DNA of 64,000 bases from Maribacter forsetii DSM 18668 (GTDB lineage Bacteria > Bacteroidota > Bacteroidia > Flavobacteriales > Flavobacteriaceae): positions 2,232,001-2,296,000 of the forward strand of contig NZ_JQLH01000001.1 of assembly GCF_000744105.1 (NCBI RefSeq). The letters are read 5' to 3'. Positions 35,768 through 44,927 of this stretch are shown piece after piece. The notes under the pieces were generated by a model that was given only the letters and a program-made list of their open reading frames with translations, ran no database searches and had not been told where the DNA came from. Both the position numbers and the translations under genes were made by a program. Numbering within the stretch: position 1 is the first letter of the stretch; each line of letters begins with the position of its first letter.

Positions 35768-37795
35768 ATGGAGAGCATAACGGTATTGTATATTATTCTT
35801 GCTGCGATAGTAGCGCTTGGTATCGTTGTTTTTCAGTACATATATAAGCAGAAGGCTAAAAGCAATATTCACTGGCTTTTAGCCTTTTTGCGTTTTGTTG
35901 GTGTTTTCGGACTGCTATTACTTCTTATTAATCCTAAGTTTTCGCAAAAATCATATACATTAGAAAAACCTAATTTGGTTATTCTGGCTGATAATTCCAC
36001 TTCTATTTCTGAGAGCGAAAATGATTTACGACGTTTAATATCTGAATTAAAAGATGCTAAAGAAGTTACGGACAGATTTAAAATTACATCCTATAAATTT
36101 GGGTCTAAGTTGGATATTCTTGATAGTCTTTCGTTTACTGATAAGAATACTAATATTTCCAGATCACTTTTGGCTTTAAAAGATATTTATGCTCGTGAGC
36201 AAACTGTAACTGTATTATTATCAGATGGTAATCAGACCGTTGGTGAGGATTATAGTTATTTAAAAGCAGATCAAAATAATACTATTTATGCTATGGTCTT
36301 AGGGGATACCACCAAGTATAAAGATATTTCGGTCGGTCCCATTCTAACAAATAAATATGCATTTCTAAAAAACAAATTTCCTTTAGAATCATACATTTCA
36401 TACCAAGGGAATACGCCAGTATCGGCAACTGTATCGGTAAAAATGAATGACAAAATTGTGCATAAAGAAAACCTAAGATTAGATGCTCAGTCTAATTTTA
36501 AAACGATTAACATTGAAGTCGATGCTAACTCCGTTGGAATAAAAAATCTAATTGTTGAAGTAACTAAATTACCAGAAGAGCGAAATATTGAAAATAACCG
36601 CAGAAGTACAAGTATTGAGGTTATAGATGAAAAAACTAAGATTGCCTTAATATCCGATATTGTACATCCAGACTTGGGTGCACTTAAAAAGGCAATTGAA
36701 AGTAATGAACAGCGAGAAGTAACTATTTTTAAATCAAGCACACCAAACAGTTCTTTAGAAGAAATTGACTTATTTATATTTTATCAGCCTACCATTAGGT
36801 TCAAAAATTCATTCGCATTTGCTAAAAGTAAAAATGCCAACACATTTATTATTACGGGTACGCAAACAGATTATTCATTTTTGAACAACAGCAATGTTGG
36901 CTTTGAAATAGAAAATGGTTATCCTGAACAAGAAGTATTCGGGTTGCTAAATAATGGTTTTACCAAATACGATATTTCTAAGTTTGAACTAACTGATTTT
37001 CCTCCGTTAGTAAGTGATGCCGGACCTATTTTAATAACTACGCCCTATGAAACTATGTTAGGCACTCAAATTAAAGGACTTGATGTGCAACAACCACTAA
37101 TGGGCGTTATGGAGCAAAATGCTGGGAAACAGGCATTTTTAATAGGGGAGAACCTATGGAAATGGAGAATACAGACATATAGGAATTCTAATGATTTTGT
37201 CAATTTCGATGAATTTATCGGGAACTTAATTCGCTATTTAACCAGTTCTAAAAATAAGACGAGATTAAATGTCGATTATGAAAAAGTATATGAGGGTAGT
37301 AGCAATACAGTAATTACCGCTACTTATTTTGATGAGGCATTTCTATTTGATCCAAACGCAAAAGTTACTATTAAAGTAACTAATACATCAACCAAAAACG
37401 TTCAAACGAACCCAATGGTCCTAAAGAACGGATATTTTGAAGCTGACCTTTCTAACTTAATTGCAGGTTCTTATGAATTTGTTGTTTCCGTAGAAAAAGA
37501 AGCGAAGTCAGTGTCGGGCAGATTTGTTATTTCTGAGTTTGAAATGGAAAATCAATTTGTATCTAGTGATAATGAAAAAATGGAGAAACTGGCGGTGAGT
37601 ACAGGTGGTAAGTTGTTTTATCCTTCTCAGATAAATGGGCTACTGCAAGACTTGAAAGAAAATGATGCGTACGTTCCAACAGAGAAAAGCACTGAAAATA
37701 TCGTATCTTTGATTGATTTTAAACTGCTATTAGGGCTTATAGTTTTAGCCTTTGCAGTAGAATGGTTTATCAGAAAATATAACGGATTAATTTAA
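35768..37795 (+). CDS. Membrane protein with VWA-like domain
   Basis: This 675-residue protein has two N-terminal membrane segments (about 5-22 and 32-52), an extracytoplasmic VWA-like domain with a MIDAS-type DNSTS motif (LVILADNSTSISESENDLRR), a long beta-rich region, and a C-terminal membrane segment (about 650-667). Such proteins occur widely in Bacteroidota without a clear role. The prohibitin-like gene begins 10 bases after the stop, suggesting co-transcription. Confidence 0.75.
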   Translation: MESITVLYIILAAIVALGIVVFQYIYKQKAKSNIHWLLAFLRFVGVFGLLLLLINPKFSQKSYTLEKPNLVILADNSTSISESENDLRRLISELKDAKEVTDRFKITSYKFGSKLDILDSLSFTDKNTNISRSLLALKDIYAREQTVTVLLSDGNQTVGEDYSYLKADQNNTIYAMVLGDTTKYKDISVGPILTNKYAFLKNKFPLESYISYQGNTPVSATVSVKMNDKIVHKENLRLDAQSNFKTINIEVDANSVGIKNLIVEVTKLPEERNIENNRRSTSIEVIDEKTKIALISDIVHPDLGALKKAIESNEQREVTIFKSSTPNSSLEEIDLFIFYQPTIRFKNSFAFAKSKNANTFIITGTQTDYSFLNNSNVGFEIENGYPEQEVFGLLNNGFTKYDISKFELTDFPPLVSDAGPILITTPYETMLGTQIKGLDVQQPLMGVMEQNAGKQAFLIGENLWKWRIQTYRNSNDFVNFDEFIGNLIRYLTSSKNKTRLNVDYEKVYEGSSNTVITATYFDEAFLFDPNAKVTIKVTNTSTKNVQTNPMVLKNGYFEADLSNLIAGSYEFVVSVEKEAKSVSGRFVISEFEMENQFVSSDNEKMEKLAVSTGGKLFYPSQINGLLQDLKENDAYVPTEKSTENIVSLIDFKLLLGLIVLAFAVEWFIRKYNGLI

Positions 37796-37805
37796 ATAAA
37801 CACTA

Positions 37806-38621
37806 ATGGATAAGTTACCTAAGATTGCGTTGCCCGCAATATTTATTTTTATTGTAGTAGTAATTGCAATTTCAAAATCAACAGTTACAATAGACTCCGG
37901 TCAAGCAGGGGTCTTGTATAAAACTTTTGGTGATGGTGTGGTTACAGATGAGCCGCCAATGGGAGAAGGGTTTCATATAGTTGCTCCCTGGAACAAGGTT
38001 TTTATATATGAAGTAAGACAACAAGAAGTATTAGAAAAAATGAATGTTCTTTCTAGTAACGGACTGGATATTAAATTAGAAGCTTCAGCTTGGTTTGAAC
38101 CAATTAGAAATGATTTAGGTAAACTACACCAAGAAAAGGGTGAAGATTATGTACAGCGTGTTTTACTACCTACAATTAGATCGGCTGCGCGTTCCGTAGT
38201 TGGTCGTTATACGCCAGAGCAATTATATTCTAGTAAAAGAGATGCTATTCAGCAAGAAATATTTGATGAAACTCAGAAAATTGTTGAGCGTGAGTATATT
38301 CAATTGAATGAGATTTTGGTTAGAGATGTTACTTTACCGCCAACTATTAAGGATGCTATTGAAAGAAAATTGAAGCAAGAGCAAGAGTCTTTAGAATATG
38401 AGTTCCGTTTGGTTACCGCTAAGAAAGAAGCTGAAAAAGTAACTATTGAAGCACAAGGTAAGGCAGATGCGAACAGAATTTTAAGTGCGTCATTAACTGA
38501 TAAAATTCTTCAAGATAAAGGTATTGATGCAACATTAAAATTGTCTGAATCCCCTAATTCTAAAGTGATTGTAATAGGTGGTGGAGAATCTGGTCTTCCT
38601 TTAATTTTAGGGAATAACTAA
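37806..38621 (+). CDS. Prohibitin/SPFH-domain membrane protein
   Basis: This 271-residue protein has an N-terminal membrane anchor (about 7-25), an SPFH domain (about 27-190, with VDSGQAGVLYKTFGDGVV in variant form and RSAARSVVGRYTPEQLYSS) and a C-terminal coiled coil. This is the prohibitin layout; these proteins form large membrane ring assemblies linked with protease control. It follows the VWA protein and precedes the histidine leader region, a separate unit. Confidence 0.88.
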   Translation: MDKLPKIALPAIFIFIVVVIAISKSTVTIDSGQAGVLYKTFGDGVVTDEPPMGEGFHIVAPWNKVFIYEVRQQEVLEKMNVLSSNGLDIKLEASAWFEPIRNDLGKLHQEKGEDYVQRVLLPTIRSAARSVVGRYTPEQLYSSKRDAIQQEIFDETQKIVEREYIQLNEILVRDVTLPPTIKDAIERKLKQEQESLEYEFRLVTAKKEAEKVTIEAQGKADANRILSASLTDKILQDKGIDATLKLSESPNSKVIVIGGGESGLPLILGNN

Positions 38622-38662
38622 AACACGGACTTAATTATTTTTGTTTCATTTTAAACTTTTGT

Positions 38663-38693
38663 TTTGTGAAATGAAAAATACCTTTTACTTTTA
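38663..38693 (+). promoter_or_regulatory. Putative histidine operon promoter
   Basis: TTTG (38663-38666) and TACTTTTA (38686-38693) are 19 bases apart, matching -33 and -7 spacing with one mismatch in the -7 box. Transcription would start only a few bases before the leader peptide ATG at 38701. Confidence 0.45.
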
Positions 38694-38700
38694 CAGTATA

Positions 38701-38754
38701 ATGAAAAATAGAACTACACATCATCATTTCCATATTCACGCTCAGGCGAGGTAG
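38701..38754 (+). CDS. hisL: Histidine operon leader peptide (17 aa)
   Basis: The ORF encodes MKNRTTHHHFHIHAQAR, with five histidines in seven codons (residues 7-13). Such a peptide makes ribosome movement a sensor of charged tRNA-His. It is followed 30 bases later by a strong intrinsic hairpin and then hisG, the classical attenuation layout known from enterobacteria. An in-frame ATG at 38671 would add ten residues (MKNTFYFYSI), but it lies within the proposed promoter. Not related in sequence to E. coli HisL beyond the His run. Confidence 0.8.
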   Translation: MKNRTTHHHFHIHAQAR

Positions 38755-38784
38755 GAATGTATTGTAGTAGAACAACATATTTTA

Positions 38785-38818
38785 AAAACCCGTTTGAGCA
38801 ATCAAACGGGTTTTGTAT
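38785..38818 (+). terminator. Attenuator terminator of the his operon
   Basis: AAAACCCGTTTGA and TCAAACGGGTTTT form a perfect 13-bp stem with a 4-base loop, 30 bases after the leader peptide stop and 43 bases before hisG. With His-tRNA scarce, a ribosome stalled on the His codons could free an upstream segment to pair with the 5' arm. I could not identify the exact antiterminator pairing by eye. Confidence 0.8.
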
Positions 38819-38856
38819 TTAAATCTCTTTTGGTTGCCAAGCATTAAATAAAGAAA

Positions 38857-39714
38857 ATGACTAAAATTAGAATTGCTATTCAGAAATCGGGAAGACTAAA
38901 TGAGGAATCCCTTCAAATTTTAAAAGACTGCGGTATTTCCATAGATAACGGAAAGGATCAATTAAAAGCTTCATCTAGGAATTTCCCTATCGAAGTATTT
39001 TATTTAAGAAACGGAGATATTCCTCAGTATCTAAGAGACGGAGTAGTAGATATTGCCATTATTGGAGAAAACGTCTTAATTGAAAAAGGGGAAGATATTT
39101 CTATTGCAGAAAGACTTGGATTCTCTAAATGTAAAGTGTCATTGGCAGTGCCAAAATCAGTAAAGTATAATTCTGTTCAAGATTTTGAAGGAAAACGTAT
39201 TGCAACATCTTATCCGAATACAGTACTTAATTATTTGAAAGAGAAAGGGGTTAAGGCAGATTTACATATTATTAACGGTTCTGTTGAGATTGCACCAAAT
39301 ATCGGACTTGCAGATGCTATTTGCGATATCGTTTCTAGTGGTAGCACTCTGTTTAAAAATAACCTGAAAGAGGTAGAAGTAATGCTTACTAGTGAAGCTG
39401 TACTTGCTGTTTCTCCAAAAATTTCTTCTGAGCGAAAGGAATTGCTTGAAAAATTACAATTTAGAATTCAATCGGTATTACGTGCTAGAGGTTCTAAATA
39501 TGTACTACTAAATGCACCTAACGATAAGTTAGATGAAATTATTAAACTATTACCGGGTATGCGTAGCCCTACAGTATTGCCTTTAGCCGATGAAGGTTGG
39601 AGCTCTGTACATACTGTTATCAATAAAGATAAGTTTTGGGAAGTTATAGATGAATTAAAGAAAGCCGGTGCAGAAGGTATTCTTGTTTGCCCAATTGAGA
39701 AAATGGTATTGTAA
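38857..39714 (+). CDS. hisG: ATP phosphoribosyltransferase
   Basis: This 285-residue protein is the long, self-sufficient form of HisG: a two-lobe catalytic part (IRIAIQKSGRLNEESLQIL at the start, DAICDIVSSGSTLFKN for the PRPP region) and a C-terminal regulatory domain (about 215-285) that binds histidine. No hisZ is therefore needed. It catalyses the first step of histidine synthesis and is the first structural gene after the attenuator. Confidence 0.97.
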   Translation: MTKIRIAIQKSGRLNEESLQILKDCGISIDNGKDQLKASSRNFPIEVFYLRNGDIPQYLRDGVVDIAIIGENVLIEKGEDISIAERLGFSKCKVSLAVPKSVKYNSVQDFEGKRIATSYPNTVLNYLKEKGVKADLHIINGSVEIAPNIGLADAICDIVSSGSTLFKNNLKEVEVMLTSEAVLAVSPKISSERKELLEKLQFRIQSVLRARGSKYVLLNAPNDKLDEIIKLLPGMRSPTVLPLADEGWSSVHTVINKDKFWEVIDELKKAGAEGILVCPIEKMVL

Positions 39715-39738
39715 TTAAGCTTTTAGCTAGTTAAAGAA

Positions 39739-41022
39739 ATGAATAAAATATATAATCCAGAGAGAGCAGATTGGGAAGAAGTCTTAAGGAGACCTACCCA
39801 AACCGTTGCCGATATTGAAGGATTGGTGGATGGTATTTTCAAAGAGGTTGCCAGTAATGGTGATGAAACATTAAAGAAATATACGGCGCAATTCGATAAG
39901 GTAAGCTTAGATAATCTATTGGTTTCAGAAGCTGAAGTTGAAGAAGCTAAAACTTTGGTTTCTGAGGAATTGAAAGCTGCTATTCAATTGGCGAAATCTA
40001 ATATTGAAGTTTTTCATACTGCTCAAAAAACGGAAAGGGTTGAAATAGAAACTGCTGCTGGAGTTTCTTGCTGGCAAGAGAAAAGACCTATTCAAAAGGT
40101 GGGACTTTATATTCCTGGTGGAACGGCTCCTTTGTTTTCTACGATTTTAATGTTAGCGGTACCAGCTTCTATTGCAGGTTGCTCAGAAATAGTTTTGTGT
40201 TCACCACCGGATAAGGAAGGGAAATTAAATCCGGCTATTTTATATACGGCAGATTTATGCGGGGTTACTAAAATTGTTAAGGTTGGTGGCATACAAGCTA
40301 TTGCGGGAATGACTTTCGGTACGCACACTATACCACAGGTATATAAAATATTTGGACCAGGAAATCAATATGTAACCGTTGCAAAGCAAATTGCAACAAA
40401 ACACGGTGTTGCTATAGATATGCCTGCAGGTCCGTCAGAACTTCTTGTGGTGGCTGATGATTCTGCAAATGCTGCATTCGTTGCTTCTGACTTGTTGAGT
40501 CAGGCTGAACACGGTGTAGATAGCCAGGTTATTCTGGTATCTACCTCTAAAGAAATGATAGATGCCGTGGAGAAAGAAGTGGCTGTTCAATTAGAAGATT
40601 TACCACGTAAAAAAATAGCGAAACAGGCAATTGCCAATAGTAAACTTATATATGTTGATAATGATCAAGATGCTATTAATTTGATTAATGAATACGGACC
40701 GGAACACTACATTGTTTGCGTAGAAAATGAAGATTTTTATATTGACAATACTCAAAATGCAGGTTCAGTATTTATAGGTAATTATACACCGGAAAGTGCT
40801 GGAGATTATGCTTCAGGAACTAATCACACGTTACCAACTAACGGTTATGCCAAACAGTATAGCGGTGTTAACTTAGATAGTTTTATGAAAAGCATGACTT
40901 TTCAAAAAATTACAAAAGAAGGCATTCAAACTATTGGTAATGCTATAGAGCTGATGGCAGAAGCAGAAGGACTAGAAGCTCATAAAAATGCAGTTACTTT
41001 AAGATTAAATAGTTTAAAATAA
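39739..41022 (+). CDS. hisD: Histidinol dehydrogenase
   Basis: This 427-residue zinc enzyme oxidises histidinol to histidine with two NAD+. Seen: GLYIPGGTAPLFSTILMLAV, KIFGPGNQYVTVAKQ, DMPAGPSELLVVAD, SDLLSQAEHGVDSQ (zinc-site residues) and YASGTNHTLPTNGYA. Length is normal. It lies 24 bases after hisG. A dispersed palindromic repeat fills the 43-base gap to hisC. Confidence 0.97.
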   Translation: MNKIYNPERADWEEVLRRPTQTVADIEGLVDGIFKEVASNGDETLKKYTAQFDKVSLDNLLVSEAEVEEAKTLVSEELKAAIQLAKSNIEVFHTAQKTERVEIETAAGVSCWQEKRPIQKVGLYIPGGTAPLFSTILMLAVPASIAGCSEIVLCSPPDKEGKLNPAILYTADLCGVTKIVKVGGIQAIAGMTFGTHTIPQVYKIFGPGNQYVTVAKQIATKHGVAIDMPAGPSELLVVADDSANAAFVASDLLSQAEHGVDSQVILVSTSKEMIDAVEKEVAVQLEDLPRKKIAKQAIANSKLIYVDNDQDAINLINEYGPEHYIVCVENEDFYIDNTQNAGSVFIGNYTPESAGDYASGTNHTLPTNGYAKQYSGVNLDSFMKSMTFQKITKEGIQTIGNAIELMAEAEGLEAHKNAVTLRLNSLK

Positions 41023-41023
41023 T

Positions 41024-41047
41024 GTCATTTCAGCTACGCTCAATGAC
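41024..41047. repeat. Dispersed palindromic repeat between hisD and hisC
   Basis: GTCATT and AATGAC flank the core TCAGCTACGCTC. The same element is at 47531-47554 (between hisF and hisIE) and, inverted, at 63682-63705. It starts two bases after the hisD stop. Confidence 0.7.
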
Positions 41048-41065
41048 CAACACCATATTGAACTG

Positions 41066-42106
41066 ATGAGTTTCAATTTAGATAAAATAACAAGAGAAAA
41101 CGTAAAAGGTTTAAGTCCTTATTCCTCCGCACGTGACGAATATGTTTCAGATGGTTCCACAATGGTTTTCTTGGATGCGAATGAGAATCCGTTTGAGAAT
41201 GGAGTCAATAGATACCCTGATCCTCAACAGCGAGGTCTAAAGGCTATTTTAGCGGAACAGAAAGGTATTAAAGAAGAAAATATTCTTTTAGGAAATGGTA
41301 GCGATGAAGTCTTAGATTTATTGTTCAGGGCTTTCTGTGAGCCTAAGCAAGATAATATTATCACCTTGCCGCCAACATACGGAATGTATAAGGTACTTTC
41401 TGGTATTAATATGGTTGAGAATAAAGAGGTCTTATTGACACATGATTTTCAGCCTAACGTTGAGGAGATATTAAAGACGATTGATAGCAATTCCAAACTA
41501 TTGTTTATATGTTCTCCAAACAATCCCACTGGAAATAGTTTCTCCACAAATAAAATAGAAGAGCTGTTGAATTCATTTAATGGACTAGTAGTCATTGATG
41601 AAGCCTATATTGACTTTTCATCAGAAGAAAGTTGGACTTCTAAACTATCTGAATTTCCAAATCTAATCATTACACAGACTTTGTCAAAAGCTTATGGTAT
41701 GGCTGGTATACGATTGGGTATCTGTATAGCATCGGCAGAAATTATTGCTGTAGTCAATAAAATTAAACCTCCCTATAATGTAAATCAACTTACGCAAGAT
41801 AAAGCAACTTTGCGTGTGTTGGATAGAGATGCTGTAAAGAACGAGGTGAGTCAAATTTTAACGGAAAGGGCAAAATTAGAAGTGGCATTAAAAACAGTTT
41901 CTTTTGTTGAAAAGATATATCCATCAGATGCCAATTTTATCTTGGCAAAAGTAGATGATGCCTCACTTAGATATGATCAATTATTGGAAAAAGGAGTCGT
42001 GGTAAGAAATAGAACCACCCAACCATTATGTGAGAATACACTTCGGTTTACTGTAGGTAGTGCTGTAGAGAATAAAACACTTGCTAAGGCGTTAAATTTG
42101 ATATAA
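41066..42106 (+). CDS. hisC: Histidinol-phosphate aminotransferase
   Basis: This 346-residue PLP enzyme (aminotransferase class I/II) shows FICSPNNPTGNSF, VVIDEAYIDFS, and the PLP lysine in TQTLSKAYGMAGIRLG. It makes histidinol phosphate from imidazole-acetol phosphate. It lies between the palindromic repeat and the DUF2167 gene, whose start is 17 bases after the stop. Confidence 0.96.
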   Translation: MSFNLDKITRENVKGLSPYSSARDEYVSDGSTMVFLDANENPFENGVNRYPDPQQRGLKAILAEQKGIKEENILLGNGSDEVLDLLFRAFCEPKQDNIITLPPTYGMYKVLSGINMVENKEVLLTHDFQPNVEEILKTIDSNSKLLFICSPNNPTGNSFSTNKIEELLNSFNGLVVIDEAYIDFSSEESWTSKLSEFPNLIITQTLSKAYGMAGIRLGICIASAEIIAVVNKIKPPYNVNQLTQDKATLRVLDRDAVKNEVSQILTERAKLEVALKTVSFVEKIYPSDANFILAKVDDASLRYDQLLEKGVVVRNRTTQPLCENTLRFTVGSAVENKTLAKALNLI

Positions 42107-42123
42107 CCTTTAAACCAAAACCA

Positions 42124-43089
42124 ATGAAAAGCAAGTTCATTTATTTAATTGCCTTAGTATTAACAATTAGTGTAACACGCGCTCAAGACGTTGAAAGACT
42201 AGAATTTATAGCAGATAGTCTTAATTTAAGCGACGAGGAAACAGAGGCGTTAATCAGTTATAAAATGTATTCTGATAGCGTAGAAAATACATTTACCTAT
42301 ATCTATGATAGGTCTATGTTAAACGGAGATGTAGCCAAAATTATGGTTCCAGAAGGTTATAAGTTTTTAGATAGTGAACAAGCACAAAGAGTACTTTCAG
42401 ATATATGGGGAAACCCTAGAGATGAGTCCGTTATGGGTCTTTTGCTTAAAGAGGATGAGACTCCCGTAAATACTAGTTATGCAATTGAAATTTCATATTC
42501 AGAGGACGGATATATTGAGGATGACGATGCACAAGACATGGATTATGATGACTTGTTAAGTGAAATGCAGGATGATGTCAAGGAAGCAAATCCGCAAAGA
42601 TCTAGTATGGGTTACCCTACAGTAGATTTAATAGGTTGGGCTACAAAACCTTACTATGATTCAGAAAACAAGAAATTATATTGGGCAAAAGAATTACTTT
42701 TTGAAGAAGAGGAAACCAGCACTTTAAATTATAATATTAGAGTTTTGGGAAGAAAAGGGTATATGAACCTAAACGTAATTGGTGACATGGATACACTTGA
42801 AGATGTTGAGAATAATTTAGATCCAATTTTAGGTAGTGTATCATTTAATACAGGATATAAGTATTCTGAATTTGATCCAGATTTTGATGATGTTGCGGCT
42901 TATGGTATAGGAGGTTTAATCGCTGGTAAAATTTTGGCTAAAGCTGGTTTTTTTGCACTTATACTTAAATTTTGGAAGTTTATAGCAATTGGCGGAGTAG
43001 CACTATTTGCAGGAGCAAAGAAATTCTTTTTTGGATCAAAAGAGCAAACAGCAATTGAAGGTCCTAAAGACAATTCCAAATTGTCTTAG
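42124..43089 (+). CDS. DUF2167 membrane protein inside the his operon
   Basis: This 321-residue protein has a signal peptide (about 1-20, ending TRAQ), a soluble extracytoplasmic domain with the DUF2167 phrase VDLIGWATKPYYDSENKKLYWAKEL, and a C-terminal glycine-rich membrane segment (about 260-300) with a short basic tail. It has no known role in histidine synthesis. It sits between hisC (17-base gap) and hisB (24-base gap) in the same direction with no terminator, so it should be co-transcribed and follow the attenuator. Confidence 0.85.
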   Translation: MKSKFIYLIALVLTISVTRAQDVERLEFIADSLNLSDEETEALISYKMYSDSVENTFTYIYDRSMLNGDVAKIMVPEGYKFLDSEQAQRVLSDIWGNPRDESVMGLLLKEDETPVNTSYAIEISYSEDGYIEDDDAQDMDYDDLLSEMQDDVKEANPQRSSMGYPTVDLIGWATKPYYDSENKKLYWAKELLFEEEETSTLNYNIRVLGRKGYMNLNVIGDMDTLEDVENNLDPILGSVSFNTGYKYSEFDPDFDDVAAYGIGGLIAGKILAKAGFFALILKFWKFIAIGGVALFAGAKKFFFGSKEQTAIEGPKDNSKLS

Positions 43090-43113
43090 TATTTACTTTT
43101 ATATGAAAATGAA

Positions 43114-44250
43114 ATGAAAAAAAGAGTACTATTTATTGATCGTGATGGCACTATCATCAAAGAAACCGTAGATGAGCAGATAGATGCATTTGAGAAAATG
43201 ATTTTCTACCCCAAAGCATTTACTTTTCTAGGCAAAATTGCCAAAGAATTAGACTACGAATTGGTGATGATTACCAACCAAGATGGATTAGGAACAGATG
43301 TTTTTCCTGAGGACACCTTTTGGCCAGTTCATAATTTTATATTAAAATCTTTTGAAAACGAAGGTGTCGTTTTTGAAAAAGTGTTTCTTGATCGAACTTT
43401 TCCGCATGAAAATGCCAATACTAGAAAACCTGGTACAGGGCTGTTGACCGAGTATTTTTCTGATGATTATGATTTAGAAAATTCTTTTGTTATCGGTGAT
43501 CGATTAACCGATATGGAATTGGCTAAAAACTTAGGTTCAAAAGGGATATTCATCAATGATGAAACCAATTTGGGTACTGGGGAAATTACGGTTAAGCGTG
43601 ATGAACTAAATAGCCATATTGCGATTGAAAGCAATGATTGGGAGAAGATTTATGAGTTCTTGAAGTTGAATGATAGAACGGCTGAAATTCATAGAAAAAC
43701 CAATGAAACTGATATTGCCATAAAACTGAACCTAGATGGTACTGGTAAAAGTGATATTAAAACCGGACTGGCATTCTTTGACCATATGTTGGATCAATTG
43801 GCACGCCATGGGCAAATGGATTTAATGATAAAAGTGGATGGTGATCTAGAAGTTGATGAACACCATACTATAGAAGATACGGGTATTGCACTAGGTGAAG
43901 TATTTCATTCGGCTTTAGGAAACAAACTAGGTATAGAACGCTACGGATTCTGCTTGCCAATGGATGATTGTTTAGCACAATCCGCTATAGATTTTGGTGG
44001 TAGAAATTGGCTGGTATGGGATGCAGACTTTAATCGTGAAATGGTAGGTGATATGCCTACGGAGATGTTTCACCATTTCTTTAAATCGTTCACGGACGGA
44101 GCTAAGGCAAACTTAAATATAAAAGCAGAAGGTACCAACGAGCATCATAAAATCGAAGCTATTTTCAAAGCCTTTGCAAAGAGCATAAAAATGGCGGTAA
44201 AAAGAGATGTTGAAAAAATGGTGTTGCCAAGTACAAAGGGAGTATTGTAA
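43114..44250 (+). CDS. hisB: Bifunctional histidinol-phosphatase / IGP dehydratase
   Basis: This 378-residue fusion has an N-terminal HAD phosphatase (about 1-165; FIDRDGT with Asp9 and Asp11, VMITNQDGLGT, FVIGDRLTDMELA) and a C-terminal imidazoleglycerol-phosphate dehydratase (about 185-378; GLAFFDHMLDQLARHG, DEHHTIEDTGIALGE, GTNEHHKIEAIFKAFA). It performs steps 7 and 9, so no separate hisN-type phosphatase is needed. Confidence 0.97.
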   Translation: MKKRVLFIDRDGTIIKETVDEQIDAFEKMIFYPKAFTFLGKIAKELDYELVMITNQDGLGTDVFPEDTFWPVHNFILKSFENEGVVFEKVFLDRTFPHENANTRKPGTGLLTEYFSDDYDLENSFVIGDRLTDMELAKNLGSKGIFINDETNLGTGEITVKRDELNSHIAIESNDWEKIYEFLKLNDRTAEIHRKTNETDIAIKLNLDGTGKSDIKTGLAFFDHMLDQLARHGQMDLMIKVDGDLEVDEHHTIEDTGIALGEVFHSALGNKLGIERYGFCLPMDDCLAQSAIDFGGRNWLVWDADFNREMVGDMPTEMFHHFFKSFTDGAKANLNIKAEGTNEHHKIEAIFKAFAKSIKMAVKRDVEKMVLPSTKGVL

Positions 44251-44253
44251 AAA

Positions 44254-44351
44254 GCCCCCTAACCCCCAAAGGGGGAATTCTTAAGTTTTATATTATGAAT
44301 ACAGAAAAAAATAAAGCATCTACTAGCACCCCTTTTGGGGGCGGGGGGGGC
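44254..44351. repeat. MITE-like inverted-repeat element at hisB/hisH junction
   Basis: The left arm (44254-44275, GCCCCCTAACCCCCAAAGGG plus two G) and the right arm (44329-44351, starting CCCCTTTTGGGGGCGGGGG) are nearly perfect inverted repeats enclosing about 53 bases. The element starts three bases after the hisB stop and runs into the hisH coding sequence. It contains a run of eight G (44343-44350). Elements of this C-rich/G-rich type are, from memory, common in Flavobacteriaceae. Confidence 0.75.
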
Positions 44352-44927
44352 ATTGTAATTATAAATTACGGAGCAGGAAATATTCAGAGTATCAAATTTG
44401 CAATTAAACGCTTAGGTTATGAAGCTGTTTTAAGCAATGATGTTTCTGAAATACAGCGTGCCGATAAAGTGATATTCCCAGGGGTAGGTGAGGCAAGTAG
44501 TGCCATGAAAATGTTGTTAAACAGTGGTTTGGACAAAGTAATCCCGACTTTAAAACAGCCTGTATTAGGTATTTGTTTAGGTATGCAATTAATGTGTCAT
44601 TCGTCTGAGGAAGGTAATACTACTGGACTAGGAATTTTTGATGTTGATGTCGTAAAGTTTGATAAAACAGTAAAGGTTCCACAGATTGGATGGAATCAGA
44701 TTACAAATTTGAAATCTGAATTATTTAATGGTATTGAAGAAAAAGAGCATATTTATCTAGTGCATAGTTTTTATGCGCCATTGTGTTCTGAAACAATTGC
44801 TGAATGTACTTATGGTTTAGATTATAGTGCTGCATTGAGAAAAGATAATTTTTACGGTACTCAGTTTCACCCAGAGAAATCTAGTGACGTAGGGGAGAAG
44901 ATTTTAGAGAATTTTTTAAAAATGTAA
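44295..44927 (+). CDS. hisH: Imidazole glycerol phosphate synthase, glutaminase subunit
   Basis: This 210-residue class I glutamine amidotransferase has the nucleophile in LGICLGMQLM (Cys94) and the His-Glu pair in FHPEKS. It feeds ammonia to HisF. HisH proteins normally begin close to IVIINYGAGNI; here about 19 extra residues (MNTEKNKASTSTPFGGGGG) precede it, encoded by a repeat element. No nearer start codon exists in frame, so the ATG at 44295 is required. The run of eight G inside these codons could slip and shift the frame. The next gene starts on the last base of the stop codon. Confidence 0.93.
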   Translation: MNTEKNKASTSTPFGGGGGIVIINYGAGNIQSIKFAIKRLGYEAVLSNDVSEIQRADKVIFPGVGEASSAMKMLLNSGLDKVIPTLKQPVLGICLGMQLMCHSSEEGNTTGLGIFDVDVVKFDKTVKVPQIGWNQITNLKSELFNGIEEKEHIYLVHSFYAPLCSETIAECTYGLDYSAALRKDNFYGTQFHPEKSSDVGEKILENFLKM

